A stretch of DNA of 64,000 nucleotides from Tigriopus japonicus (lineage: Eukaryota > Arthropoda > Copepoda > Harpacticoida > Harpacticidae), in contig JAAGOF010000309.1 in assembly GCA_010645155.1 (NCBI GenBank), positions 144,957 through 208,956 of the forward strand. Reading direction: 5' to 3'. The translations under genes and the position numbers were made by a program. The first letter of the stretch is position 1; every line of letters starts with the position of its first letter. The notes below the pieces were generated by a model, which was not told the DNA's origin, made no database searches, and saw nothing but the letters and a program-made list of their open reading frames with translations. Below, piece by piece: positions 44,886-55,144 of this stretch.

Positions 44886-45176
44886 NNNNNNNNNNNNNNN
44901 NNNNNNNNNNNNNNNNNNNNNNNNNNNNNNNNNNNNNNNNNNNNNNNNNNNNNNNNNNNNNNNNNNNNNNNNNNNNNNNNNNNNNNNNNNNNNNNNNNNN
45001 NNNNNNNNNNNNNNNNNNNNNNNNNNNNNNNNNNNNNNNNNNNNNNNNNNNNNNNNNNNNNNNNNNNNNNNNNNNNNNNNNNNNNNNNNNNNNNNNNNNN
45101 NNNNNNNNNNNNNNNNNNNNNNNNNNNNNNNNNNNNNNNNNNNNNNNNNNNNNNNNNNNNNNNNNNNNNNNNNNNN
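44886..45176. other. Assembly gap (291 N)
   Basis: A run of N only. The open frames that span it are artefacts. Confidence 1.
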
Positions 45177-45526
45177 CATTGAAGATCTCACTTTTCATTT
45201 TCATGAATCTATCTATCATTACAAAATTGATATTTACAGTTATTTGTACAAAAATGCACCAACGCTTCGCTTCGTCCTTTGTTTTTTTGTAATCTTCAAT
45301 ATAAGCTTTTTTGTTAGAAATGACATTACAGTGAAAACTGATGACATGCATCTCTAATTAGTTCATCACCCATTAGTCCTTTTCTGTTTCTAAAGATTTA
45401 TGATTGATATTGACATTTTTCTCGGGGAAAAAGGGAATTAGGACCAGTTTTGGAGAATACAAGAAGGAGAAAGGAGTTCGAAAAGAAAGAAAACGTGAAA
45501 GATTTAATAAAATCCATCTAACATAG

Positions 45527-45700
45527 TCCACTAAACCAAAGGCAAATGTACTCGGGACCGAGGTTGAAGACCTGGCGTTGCCCCAGATTAAGCCAAGGTG
45601 GACCACAGGGCGTCGAAGACCCTTGCATCCCACTATTCTTCCTAGAAAAGATGTCAACGTCAACCATGAACCGGAAGCAGAACCGGAGGCAGAACTGAAG
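45527..45700 (+). other. Possible small terminal exon (uncertain)
   Basis: After catctaacatag, a plausible acceptor, the plus strand is open for 57 codons (VEDLALPQIKPRWTTGRRRP within it; acidic end EPEAEPEAELK). It stops at about 45698-45700, with ACAAATAAAG, a poly(A)-signal-like word, about 20 bp later. It could be a last exon of the kinesin gene or of another gene, or chance. The opposite strand is also open here. No homology recognised. Confidence 0.25.
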
Positions 45701-45836
45701 TAATGGGCAATGAAATATTTACAAATAAAGCGTGTCATTCTCCTCTATTTTGTGGGTTTGTGCTTTTGGTTGAATTTTTGGCTTTCATCGCCTTCATTTG
45801 CTCCTTTTAATTTCTTATTTGGCATTTAGGCATAGA

Positions 45837-46344
45837 CATATTTAGGCATTCAGTTCAAATTTTAATGGATTATTGCCCTTCATTTTGTTTTGACAGCTCA
45901 TTGATGTTGACGTGTTTGGCATCATGTTGAAAATGAATCTGATGATTTTACGGATGAAAACGTCAAAAAAGTTCATGAAACGGGACTGGCTGACCGGAAA
46001 GTGAAGGTGCGTGAGTTGGTAGCTAACATTAAGACTATACTGAACTTTTTGTCATTTTCATTAGTAATTGCTTTGGAGGGCCTTCGACAACGTCTTTGAT
46101 CGGTAGTTAAGTTTTAGAGACCACAAAAGTGGCAAAACTAATATTTAATGGTATGATCTGACGGAGCATTTATCTCATTACATTTATTAAACTTTTCTTC
46201 TCCTTTCTTCGCCATTTTGCTTAGTAATAAATACTGTTTTAAGACAAAACAAAAACCGTGTTAATCCATTTTCGACATAAATCAGTTGTCAAAACAAAAT
46301 GAAGGGCATAATCCATTGAAATTTGAAACGTATGCCTAAATATG
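45837..46344. mobile_element. MITE with about 65-bp TIRs
   Basis: The left arm catatttaggcattcagttc runs through aatggattattgcccttcat and tttgttttgacag. The right arm is its inverse: gtcaaaacaaaatgaagggc, ataatccattgaaatttgaa and tatgcctaaatatg. The interior is non-coding. Confidence 0.7.
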
Positions 46345-47819
46345 AACGGACTTCGAGGCACTTTAGGCATATTTTGCAGAGCATTGCATTTTGTCGGTCA
46401 AGGAGGTTACTTTTCACCCCACCTTGTATATTCCTTTTATTTTACACGAGTTGACATGACCAAAAGTCGCAATAAAGATTATATTTATAAAAAAAACAAT
46501 AATGGCGAAATTAGAACGAAAGGCCACAAACACAAAACTTAGTTCAAACTGGCTGTGTTATTATAAGAAGTGCGTAAGACGTCCACTCTAAAGCCTTTAG
46601 TCTACTCAAGACAACAGACAAGAGTGAACTTTGTCATTTGGTTATTTAGTTGTTTCACCCATTTGAAGAAATCTAATTCAGGCTTATCTTGATGATATTA
46701 TCCAGCATCTGGTTTATTTATGATTATGAAGCTTTAGACTTAATTAAAATATTGCTTTGTAGATTTATTAGACAGTTTTGGATAAACGTCAAAAAATGAT
46801 ATGGCCACCTTGGTGAGAATAAACAGGAAGAATAATCAATACGATCTTATTCCAGAATTTCCTTTCCACAACATTACTTGAAAGGGTTGAAGACAAAGAG
46901 GATTGAACACAAGCAGTCCATATGAACCAAAGTGATGTCCTGATTTTCCGAGTACATACTCAATTTTTGGCGGCATATTTTTAATGATTTTTGTGATAAG
47001 CTTTTCCTTATATACAGCTGTTGTATAGTGTTGTACTTTATTGAAATATATTCCAATGTCAATGATTTTCAAATTTTCCTGTATGGTCGTATGGTCAGTA
47101 TAAATTAAGAAACAAAGACAGGGAATGTGACATTTTTGGGGGGATTGATTACCCAACAGTCAACCGTGAGGGACATTTGACTTAAAAAGCCAATCGTCAG
47201 CAAATGGCAAATTGTCAACATCCTTTTCATACTGAATTTTATTAATCATACCCCTGTTTGTAAGGTTTCTTACTCTTTTAAATAATTGCCAGAGAAGAAC
47301 GTACGCAAGCTTTAAGACATAGAGGCCTGGTTTCTTTTTCTTGCTCTCTGAATATCATGGCGGCACCAATGCAGTTTACAAACCCAAATTTTTTTGTCTT
47401 TTATTCAAGAAAAACAAAATCAAATTTCTTCACTTTTGAAGTTAAAAAATCAAATGAAATTGTTCCATTTAGGGTGCTAGGGCGCAAAGGAATTTTGTCA
47501 GAAATACGATGTTGGATTTTTTTCACCCAAAAATATGAGAAGTTTCTTTTTCTCGTAGATTTGACAAACCATTTGAAAATAAGTTTTGAACCTCCTGAAA
47601 CATAAAAAGATCATTAACAATCGTGCTCAATGCAGCATAGAGAACGTTTGCAGAACTCGAGTGCTAGTTGGAAGGCAATAGATACGAAAGAACTATTATA
47701 TTATAACTAGTATTTAACTCATGATTCAAATCATTGCACATGGTGTTCCGATTGGCTTTTTAAGTAAGAATCGACATACCCAAAGACATCATGGCATTTT
47801 TGGACCCACAATCAATGGG
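46345..47819. other. AT-rich interval without a recognised gene
   Basis: Open frames at 46836-47156 (minus) and 47357-47605 (plus; MAAPMQFTNPNFFVFYSRKT) have no recognised family and no supporting context. The latter could be the edge of an unrecognised repeat. Confidence 0.5.
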
Positions 47820-47938
47820 TGTTGTATACTCTGCATCTATATCGCTCTAACGGAACCTTTCTTCTCTCTATAAGTTTCTCTCTAAGTTTCTCTCTCTTCT
47901 GTTCTGATTCTGAAATAAACGATTGCCAGAATCAAACA
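47820..47938 (+). repeat. G5 5' LTR
   Basis: 119 bp, identical to 53228-53346. The repeated pyrimidine motif tttctctctaagtttctc lies centrally and aaataaac (poly(A)-signal-like) near the end. Confidence 0.93.
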
Positions 47939-48136
47939 TGGCGCAGTGGCTCTAAAGAACTTGCAGTTTTTGCAACATTGATACCCGTTTTCAGTTTGGT
48001 TTTGAAGTTGGTGAATACAAGTGCGGGATGAGTGATGCCACTTATTTGTGATAAAGCATAAGTTGCAAGGACCACAACTTGATGCTCAGTGATCACATTA
48101 ATTGATCCTTTTCAATCTATTCCATTGGATTGAATC

Positions 48137-51100
48137 ATGCCACCGAAGAGTGACAAAAGTGGTGCTCAAGGGAGTACACATCTTGAACCTCCAACTCATC
48201 CGAACAATCCGGATGAGATCGTAGAGGATGTTGGTGATGAAGACAATGATGAGAACTTTCTTTTGGAAGTTTTGCCATCCGAATTTCAAGAGGAGCTTAC
48301 GCGGCTCAAGGCATCATTGCCAGCTAATAAGGGTTACATAACTCGAACAGTGAAAGTGGTGAATAATTTAATTGAATTCATCCGAGAGAATCCTTCTTCA
48401 TACACCGTGAAACAGCTACAGGATGCTCATGATGCATACCTGACTCGTATTCAAATTGTGGAGGACACTTACGCTAGAATTCAACAAATAACAAATGAGC
48501 GAAGTGTTTATAGAGAGGCTCGTGCCAAATTGGAACAATATGAGAAAGACCGGGCATCTACAAGTCAAAAAGTTTTCAGAGCTCTCGCAAATGCCCAATT
48601 ACCAGCTCAACCAAATCTTCAACATGCTCCTACCCTGGTTCCTAATGGACAGTCCATTCCAAGGTCCCGAGTGAACGAAACTTTAAAACCATTTACGTTG
48701 ACAAAAGACCATTCTCCAGCCGAATTACGCTCATGGGTGGAGAAATTCAGAGCATTTTATAGTACTTCGGGTCTCGATCGTGCTACTGTGGAGGATCAGC
48801 ATGCATACCTTTATGCTTGTGTTAATATCGATTTAGAAACAAGGATTCGTGCTAAAGTACAGGTGGATACGCCCATATTCGGAGATGACTCATGTATCGC
48901 CATTTTGGAAGAGGAGTTCCTATTGCAGTATCCTCTGTTTAGTAGACGCCACACATTTTTCAGCATGTCTCAGGTTTCAGGTCAGTCATTTACAGACTTT
49001 GCCAGCCAAGTGAAACAAAGAGGCAGAGAAGCAGATTTGCAATCTTTGACGATCGATAATATCTACGTATTTCGTTTGATAAGTGGAACTTGCAACCCCC
49101 AACTCAAGGAGAAGTTTCTCAAACTTGATAATCCAACTCTAGCAGACATTGAAAGAGAAGCGCGCGCATGGGAGAGCGCTCATGCCGCTTTGAGAGCGAT
49201 GAATCCGGAAGGAAAAGTCGCCAAAGTTACAAATCCAAAATACCGAAAGAAATGGACAAATTCAAAAAGAGACAATGGGGCATCTAGCCGAAGACACAAA
49301 AGTCAGGGAAATTGTTTTGCCTGTGGAAGTTCTTCTCATCTAATTATGCATTGCAATCGGAAGCATGAACTAACCTGCAACATATGCAGAAAGAAGGGAC
49401 ATATAGCAACAGTTTGCCGTTATGGAACAAATCAATCCAGACAAGGCTCTCGTAGGGAATCGCGGAATCCAACTCGTTCGTCATCTCCCGATTCTAAGGC
49501 CAAAACAGCCTCAGTTACGGTTAAAGGTGTTGATGTTTCACAACCTACTCCGAAGCTATTGATTACTTTTAAGTGTCAAAAGAAGTCTTTCAAGTTTCAA
49601 ACGACTCCTGACACTGGTGCGACTCGCACAATTATTGCCACGAATATCCTTCGTGAGCACAACATAACATACTCAAAATCTCAAGACAAGTTATATGCCG
49701 CCAATGGTTCTCGAATGATTTGCGAGGGAAGCATTTTTGTACAAGCTCAATGTGACAACCACACTACAATGATAAATGCTATTATTTCGTCAAGTTTGCA
49801 TGATGAAATCTTAATATCTTGGCATGACTTAATCGCGTTGAAAATCATCCCTTCAGATTTTCCGAGTCCTTCCAATGACTTTGCAAAGTATGTATGCGAT
49901 TTCAAGTCAAATGTGGATGTCAAGGAAGACGCTTCAGAAGATAACCTTGAGAAGATCAAGTCCGAGTATGCTGACGTTCTTGGAGACGCACTGGATGATG
50001 CGTGCGGAGTAATTAAAGGTGCACCAATGCACATTCATTTACGAGAGGATGTTGAAATCAAACCTATTCATGTCACAACAGCTCGTCAAGTCCCATTCCA
50101 TTACTATGAAATGTCACTCGCTCTCGTTGAGGAATTGACTAAAGCAGGGGTACTTGTACGAGAAACCGAACCCACAACTTGGTGTTCCCCGGCACATTTT
50201 GTACCAAAGCCCGATGGAAGAAAACTAAGGTTGGTGACTGATTATCGACAATTGAACAAATTTGTGAAAAGGACAGTTCACCCCTTTCCTTCGGCGAGTG
50301 ATCTGATCAAGAAAATAGATACGACGTCGAAAGTGTTCGCAAAACTCGACGCTATCCACGGATACTTCCAAGTTCCGTTAGACGAAGAAAGCTCCAAGCT
50401 TACAACATTTCTACTTCCTACTGGAAGATTTCGATACACAAAAGCTCCAATGGGACTCAATACCAGTTCAGATGTATTCTGTTACAAAACAGATAAAGCA
50501 GTTGAGGGTCTAACCTGGCTCCTCAAAATCGTGGACGACATGCTTGTTCAAGCTCCAAATTGGGAGACATTATGGAAACGCATACGAGTTGTCCTTGACA
50601 AATGTCGTATTGCTGGGATTAAGTTATCACTGTCAAAGCTCCAAGTTGGAAGAAAACTTAAATTTGCGGGTTTTATTGTCAGTGACAATGGTGTTCAGCC
50701 GGATCCAGACAAATTAGCAGCAATTGCTGACTTTCCAGCGCCCAAAAACGTTACGGAATTGCGTTCATTTCTTGGTCTTGCGAACCAATTAGGAATCTTT
50801 CTTCCTGATTTAGCTCACATGACATGTCTTATGCGACAGCTGCTGAAGAAATCCAACGCTTACGTATGGTTGCCTGAACATGAAAATGAATTCCAATGCA
50901 TGAAAAAGTTACTTTGTTCAGATATGATAGTTCAACCCTTCGATCCAAAACTGGACACGGAGCTCCTTACCGATGCATCTAGATTACAAGGAATCGGTTT
51001 TGCTCTTATACAACGAGAACAAGATGGAAGGTTACGATTAATACACTGTGGCTCCAGAGGACTGACACCAGCTCAAAGAAATTACGCTGTGATTGAGCTA

Positions 51101-52666
51101 GAATGCATGGCCATTCAATGGGCCATCGAGAAATGTGGTTATTATTTGAAAGGCATTAAGGACTTCACTGTCATAACTGACCACAAACCTCTTTTGGGTA
51201 CATTTATCAAACCTTTGCATGAACTTAACAACGCTCGTCTGTTACGATATCGCGAAAAGTTGGTGGATTATAATTTCAGCCTTAAATGGTCTGCGGGGAA
51301 AAGCCATTTGATTGCCGATGCTCTTTCCCGAGCTCCAGTCTTCCCAGGGGAAATCGACGACGTTGATGATGTCAATGGACATAGCTCAAGTGCGACAATT
51401 TGCAAAGCGATTAGTGAAGACCCTGCTCTTCAACAATTATTTGAGGCCGCCAGTTCAAAAGAATATAAACGAATTGTTGACGCGTTTCAGAACAATTCTG
51501 ATCCAAAGAAGGTCCCATTCCTCAGACCTTATGCTGCAATATGGCCGTACCTAAGTCTACAGGGTGATAGTCTTCTTGTCTACGATGGATATCGGGTAGT
51601 TGTACCACCCGAGGCACGCCCCAAAATCTTAAAACTACTTCATTTACCTCATTCTGGGATGATCAAAACGTATCAAAATGCTCGTCAACTTTATTTTTGG
51701 CCTGGAATGAAAAACGATATTCAACAACTAATTTCATCGTGCAGTGCATGTCAAGAATTGCAGCCAAGCCAGCAACGTGAGAGTCTGAACACAACGCCAA
51801 TTACAGGACCAATGGCCAGTGTTAGTACGGACTTATTCAATTTTCAGGGTCAAAATTGGGTAGTCATGGTTGACCGATTTTCTGGTTTTCCTTTTGCACA
51901 AAGACTTCCTTCCACCACTACCAACGCAGTTACAAATACGCTCAAGAAATGGTTCTGCGAATGGGGATTTCCGTGTCAAATCAAGAGTGATGGAGGGCCA
52001 CAATTTCGTCAACAATTTGACAAATTTTGTGAAGAATATCATATTCGACATGAGGTATCAAGCCCCTATAACCCGCAAAGCAATGGGTTGGCGGAATCTG
52101 CCGTCAAAAATGTAAAGTATCTTTTGACAAAGTGTGGAAAAAATCAAGATTTCTATGAAGCTCTTTTGGAATGGAGGAATGTTCCTCGAGCAAATGGACT
52201 AAGCCCTGCTCAAATGTTTTTGGGTAGACGACAAAGAGGCAAATTACCAACTTTGGAAGGTGCAATCATGCCTAATTTTGAATTCATGGATATGAAACTC
52301 CAAAAAGAAATGTCTGTAGACAAAATGAAGAAATCATTCGACGTCCATCATCGTGATCTTGCGCCGTTGGAGCTTGAGGACAAGGTCCTAATTCAAAATC
52401 CCATTACAAAGGTCTGGGATTCCGAGGGCGTCATATCAAAAGTATGTAAGAAGAGGAGGTCATACTTAATTTCGTCCAATGGCAAAGTGTTTTGGCGGAA
52501 CAGAAGATTCATTCGTCAGAAAAGCAAATACGTGCCAAACCTTCAAAACGTAGATTCGAATGACAAGCCAGCATCTTCAAAACTTGAAAATTCTCCCAGA
52601 CGATCCCAACGTCTGGCTAATAAGTCAGTGCATTTTTCAAACTTCATTGAAAAACACCTATTCTGA
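48137..52666 (+). CDS. G5 Gag-Pol polyprotein (1509 aa)
   Basis: A single open frame from the ATG at 48137. The N-terminal acidic region and Gag run to about residue 380 (ILEEEFLLQYPLFSRRHTFF, SFTDFASQVKQRG). Two zinc knuckles follow, CFACGSSSHLIMHC and CNICRKKGHIATVC (about 392-427). Protease: TTPDTGATRTII (about 489-500). RT: LRLVTDYRQLNKFV, KLDAIHGYFQVPLDE and LKIVDDMLVQAP (the active site VDD is preceded by I; about 800). RNase H: LLTDASRLQGIGFALIQRE (about 943) and TDHKPLLGTF. Integrase: HSGMIKTYQNARQLYFWPGM with CSACQ (about 1172-1205), core VSTDLFNF (about 1231), KSDGGPQF (about 1283), and Glu in NGLAESAVKN (about 1318). All catalytic residues looked for are present, with no stop or shift. 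Gag and Pol in one frame without a stop is a known arrangement in some Gypsy lineages. Confidence 0.95.
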   Translation: MPPKSDKSGAQGSTHLEPPTHPNNPDEIVEDVGDEDNDENFLLEVLPSEFQEELTRLKASLPANKGYITRTVKVVNNLIEFIRENPSSYTVKQLQDAHDAYLTRIQIVEDTYARIQQITNERSVYREARAKLEQYEKDRASTSQKVFRALANAQLPAQPNLQHAPTLVPNGQSIPRSRVNETLKPFTLTKDHSPAELRSWVEKFRAFYSTSGLDRATVEDQHAYLYACVNIDLETRIRAKVQVDTPIFGDDSCIAILEEEFLLQYPLFSRRHTFFSMSQVSGQSFTDFASQVKQRGREADLQSLTIDNIYVFRLISGTCNPQLKEKFLKLDNPTLADIEREARAWESAHAALRAMNPEGKVAKVTNPKYRKKWTNSKRDNGASSRRHKSQGNCFACGSSSHLIMHCNRKHELTCNICRKKGHIATVCRYGTNQSRQGSRRESRNPTRSSSPDSKAKTASVTVKGVDVSQPTPKLLITFKCQKKSFKFQTTPDTGATRTIIATNILREHNITYSKSQDKLYAANGSRMICEGSIFVQAQCDNHTTMINAIISSSLHDEILISWHDLIALKIIPSDFPSPSNDFAKYVCDFKSNVDVKEDASEDNLEKIKSEYADVLGDALDDACGVIKGAPMHIHLREDVEIKPIHVTTARQVPFHYYEMSLALVEELTKAGVLVRETEPTTWCSPAHFVPKPDGRKLRLVTDYRQLNKFVKRTVHPFPSASDLIKKIDTTSKVFAKLDAIHGYFQVPLDEESSKLTTFLLPTGRFRYTKAPMGLNTSSDVFCYKTDKAVEGLTWLLKIVDDMLVQAPNWETLWKRIRVVLDKCRIAGIKLSLSKLQVGRKLKFAGFIVSDNGVQPDPDKLAAIADFPAPKNVTELRSFLGLANQLGIFLPDLAHMTCLMRQLLKKSNAYVWLPEHENEFQCMKKLLCSDMIVQPFDPKLDTELLTDASRLQGIGFALIQREQDGRLRLIHCGSRGLTPAQRNYAVIELECMAIQWAIEKCGYYLKGIKDFTVITDHKPLLGTFIKPLHELNNARLLRYREKLVDYNFSLKWSAGKSHLIADALSRAPVFPGEIDDVDDVNGHSSSATICKAISEDPALQQLFEAASSKEYKRIVDAFQNNSDPKKVPFLRPYAAIWPYLSLQGDSLLVYDGYRVVVPPEARPKILKLLHLPHSGMIKTYQNARQLYFWPGMKNDIQQLISSCSACQELQPSQQRESLNTTPITGPMASVSTDLFNFQGQNWVVMVDRFSGFPFAQRLPSTTTNAVTNTLKKWFCEWGFPCQIKSDGGPQFRQQFDKFCEEYHIRHEVSSPYNPQSNGLAESAVKNVKYLLTKCGKNQDFYEALLEWRNVPRANGLSPAQMFLGRRQRGKLPTLEGAIMPNFEFMDMKLQKEMSVDKMKKSFDVHHRDLAPLELEDKVLIQNPITKVWDSEGVISKVCKKRRSYLISSNGKVFWRNRRFIRQKSKYVPNLQNVDSNDKPASSKLENSPRRSQRLANKSVHFSNFIEKHLF

Positions 52667-52682
52667 GTGAAATAAGAATAAG

Positions 52683-53171
52683 ATGGGAGGCCACTCTTCA
52701 AAAGACATCTCAAAAAGCGAATTTACCAGAAATACAATTCAAGAACATTCAACGGGGTTTCATATACTGGAGCTTCACATGCCAACCATGGGCTTCAGCT
52801 TCGCTTGGATATTTGGTGTTAGTGTATTTAGCATCTTCCTCATATTCCTTTATAAAATGTGCAAATCCCAGACATCAAGTCATCAGGAGGGCCTTTCACA
52901 TAATTGGAATGGAAGAAATTTCGGCCAAAGTCTTCCTTTCACCTGCTCTCCTCAATTTTTCGAATTACCAAATCGCCAAGTTACTACAATTCCTATATTG
53001 TTCAATAATGAACATGAACGTGTTTGTGTTCCACGTGAATATTTTCCGAGATCAAATGATTCGAGAATCAGTGATATGGGTGCTGGATCGGAAAATAATA
53101 GTGTTGCTCATAAAATTTCCCAGTCAACAAACGAAGTGCAATGTGGGATTAATAGGTCCATTTTACCGTAA
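52683..53171 (+). CDS. G5 third ORF: small membrane protein of unknown function
   Basis: A 162-codon frame starts 16 bp after the Gag-Pol stop and ends 56 bp before the 3' LTR, where retroviruses and errantiviruses carry an envelope gene. It begins MGGHSSKD, fitting the MGxxxS pattern for N-myristoylation. One strongly hydrophobic segment, FSFAWIFGVSVFSIFLIFLY (about residues 39-58), is followed at once by KMCK, a basic stop-transfer with a possible palmitoylated Cys. The remaining 100 residues are polar. There is no cleavable signal peptide, furin site or second hydrophobic segment of the kind expected in a fusogenic envelope, and the protein is far shorter. I recognise no family. A second plus-strand frame (52813-53178) overlaps it in another phase, so chance openness must be considered. 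Translation downstream of pol would need a spliced or internal message. Confidence 0.6.
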   Translation: MGGHSSKDISKSEFTRNTIQEHSTGFHILELHMPTMGFSFAWIFGVSVFSIFLIFLYKMCKSQTSSHQEGLSHNWNGRNFGQSLPFTCSPQFFELPNRQVTTIPILFNNEHERVCVPREYFPRSNDSRISDMGAGSENNSVAHKISQSTNEVQCGINRSILP

Positions 53172-53227
53172 TATCTGAGTTATCAATTTTTATGAGATAT
53201 CTGTTTGCCATAAAAATTTGGGGGACG

Positions 53228-53346
53228 TGTTGTATACTCTGCATCTATATCGCTCTAACGGAACCTTTCTTCTCTCTATAAGTTTCTCTCTAAGTTTCTC
53301 TCTCTTCTGTTCTGATTCTGAAATAAACGATTGCCAGAATCAAACA
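53228..53346 (+). repeat. G5 3' LTR
   Basis: Partner of 47820-47938; see the element entry. Confidence 0.93.
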
Positions 53347-53351
53347 ATGGG

Positions 53352-53534
53352 GAACAGCTTTACTTTTGTTGTGTTACATAAGTTTAGGTCCAAGGAAAAA
53401 GTTATATAATTCTACCTGTTGTTACAACATTTTTTGATAAACTATATAATCCATATTTAGAGACCATTTAGTTATGTGTTGAATTCAAATTAAACAAAAA
53501 TACATTCATCAGCAGGTAAGTTACTTGGCTTTGC
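53352..53534. other. Short AT-rich flank of G5
   Basis: Resembles repeat V in part (gttgttacaacattttttga and agtttaggtccaagg words). No gene seen. Confidence 0.4.
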
Positions 53535-54122
53535 ATGGTCCATTTTTGACCCCAAAAAGCCGAAAAACGCCACAATTAAATGAAAAAACAAATTCCCAAA
53601 GATTCTATATAACTTTTCGATATCGCAAAAATAAATTAATTTTTTCCGTTTTTGGAGTTTGTGTCAAAATAGCTCAAAATAATATAAAATTTCACCTAAA
53701 AGCACTTGAAACACGTTTTGCGATAAAACTCTTTTACAATGTCAAAGACTCTCAAAGTTAGGTGTTTCTTAAATTTTTTGAAAATTTTGGTTAATGTTTT
53801 AAGTTTTGATTTTAGTCCATTTTGAACATGGTCCTTCAAGAAATCGTAAATTTCGAATCCGTTCAATATGTTTCTTTGTAATTTTGGCTGAACGCACAAC
53901 AAAGTGTCCTCTAAAAAGTTATGAAAAATGTTTTCCAAAAATCTCGTTTTAAGTGTTTTTTAAGTGATACTGTACATAACTTTAAGCTATTTTGAAATAA
54001 ACTTCAAAACTCCAATTTTTTATTTCTATTTGCAAGATTGAAAATCTATATGAAATTTTTGGGAATTTATTTTTTCATATAACTAGCGTTTTTCGGCTTT
54101 TTGCGGTCAAAAATGGACCATT
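53535..54122. mobile_element. Fold-back element T (about 588 bp)
   Basis: Arms of about 190 bp are inverted: atggtccatttttgacc on the left, and ggtcaaaaatggaccat on the right. Further paired words are aaaagccgaaaaacg and cgtttttcggcttttt. The short open frames in it are incidental. Confidence 0.75.
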
Positions 54123-54164
54123 CAAAACCAACTAACTCAGCAATTGATGAATCTATTTTTATTT

Positions 54165-54306
54165 CATTTGAATTCAATGGATAACAAAATAGTCTCTAAA
54201 CATGGATTAAATCGTTGTTCAACAAATGTTATAATTAATAGGTTTTTAGGTATATAACTTTTTCCTTAACCTAAACTTATTTGAAACAAAAGAGTAAAGT
54301 TGTTCC
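54165..54306 (+). repeat. Dispersed repeat V, copy 3, left part
   Basis: Matches 1-150 of the window. It resumes at 55145-55330 after element E2. Confidence 0.65.
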
Positions 54307-54399
54307 TGTTGACATGTCAAACTCAGGTTGGTGTGATGTATTGCGGAGCCAAACGAAAACTGGACTCGCAACCTCAAACAACATGGTCGTTCAATAATA

Positions 54400-55067
54400 G
54401 GCCGCATGTTAACGCACTTAATTCAAAAGTGAGAGTTTATCAAAATCAAGTCGAATTAGCATTCGTTGAGTGTATACTCTCCCTAGCTGTTGCGTTTCAA
54501 ACACAGGAGTTGTCAGGGGGTGAGGCATGGCACAGTGCGTACTGTGTCGGGTTGTCGTGCGGATGGCTGGGGTTCGATCCCAGCTGGCTGCCACTCTCCA
54601 AAACTCAACTCTTCAGAGTCAAAATTAAGCATTTGAACTGTCTTTCAATGCAAAAATCAAATCTACAAACTCTACTCTTTGGAGTCAAAATTTACTGTTG
54701 AACTGTCTTTCAATGCAAAAACTAGGCAAGCCCTGGTTTGATCCCGGGCTTGCCGAGTCCTAGTGGCCTGTGGTATTAAGTTACATGCAGTAGTCACGGC
54801 CCTTGACGGCTTAAATGGGCGAACCTGGGGTCATTCCCGAGGGTGAGGTAAAAATTAATGCTTGTTGGCTTGTCCAAGTGGAGCGGCAATATCCCCATAT
54901 GGCGGACAGCCTCTATCAGATAACAGCTGCGAAGCTGCGTTCTGACTCCACCATAAACAAACAAACAAACAAGAGTTGTCACGAGTATAAACTCAAGGTA
55001 GGTTAATCTGAGTTGATTTTGGTGTGCTCTCGCTTTTGAATTAGGTGCGTTAACATGCGATGCGGCC
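54400..55067. mobile_element. MITE P, copy 2, interrupted by a SINE
   Basis: Ends ggccgcatgttaacgca and taacatgcgatgcggcc; inner paired words match P1 (caaaatcaagtc against gagttgattttgg). P1 is 198 bp, and the extra length here is the SINE at 54516-54972. The flanks are not a clean duplication. Confidence 0.7.
54516..54972 (+). mobile_element. tRNA-derived SINE (about 457 bp)
   Basis: The 9-bp flank gagttgtca is duplicated (54507-54515 and 54973-54981). The head contains tggcacagtgcg (A-box-like) and ggttcgatccc (B box, near 54571). The body holds an internal duplication: two copies of ttgaactgtctttcaatgca, each preceded by a gagtcaaaa word (about 54616-54656 and 54680-54721). The tail is ataaacaaacaaacaaacaa. 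A second ggtttgatcccgggc word at about 54736 suggests the unit arose by fusion of two tRNA-like or SINE parts. Confidence 0.8.
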
Positions 55068-55144
55068 TTAAGTTGTACGACCATGTTGGTTGAGGTTGCG
55101 AGTCCAGTTTTCGTTTGGCTCCGTAAAACATAACACCACCCTGA

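Larger units (their letters stand above)
47820..53346 (+). mobile_element. Ty3/Gypsy element G5, apparently intact
   Basis: LTRs of 119 bp (47820-47938 and 53228-53346) are identical by eye, starting tgttgtatactctgcatc and ending agaatcaaaca. The 5-bp duplication atggg lies at 47815-47819 and 53347-53351. A primer-site candidate, tggcgcagtggctc, follows the 5' LTR at once, and aatttgggggacg precedes the 3' LTR as polypurine tract. It contains one 1509-codon Gag-Pol frame and a separate 162-codon frame. It is the best candidate for a currently mobile element in the window. Older relics of the same family lie at 34520-37360. Confidence 0.93.

Noticed and set aside
44848..45351. ORFs spanning the N run
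   Set aside because: They consist mostly of unknown bases.
45373..45738. 121-codon minus-strand ORF
   Set aside because: It mirrors the plus-strand open stretch, has no recognised domain and has low-complexity composition.
52683..53171. True envelope gene making G5 a retrovirus-like element
   Set aside because: Too short, one hydrophobic segment, no signal peptide or cleavage site. Position alone is not enough.
52813..53178. 121-codon frame overlapping the G5 third ORF
   Set aside because: It begins inside the longer frame, has no features supporting translation and is probably incidental, though it lowers confidence that openness alone means selection.
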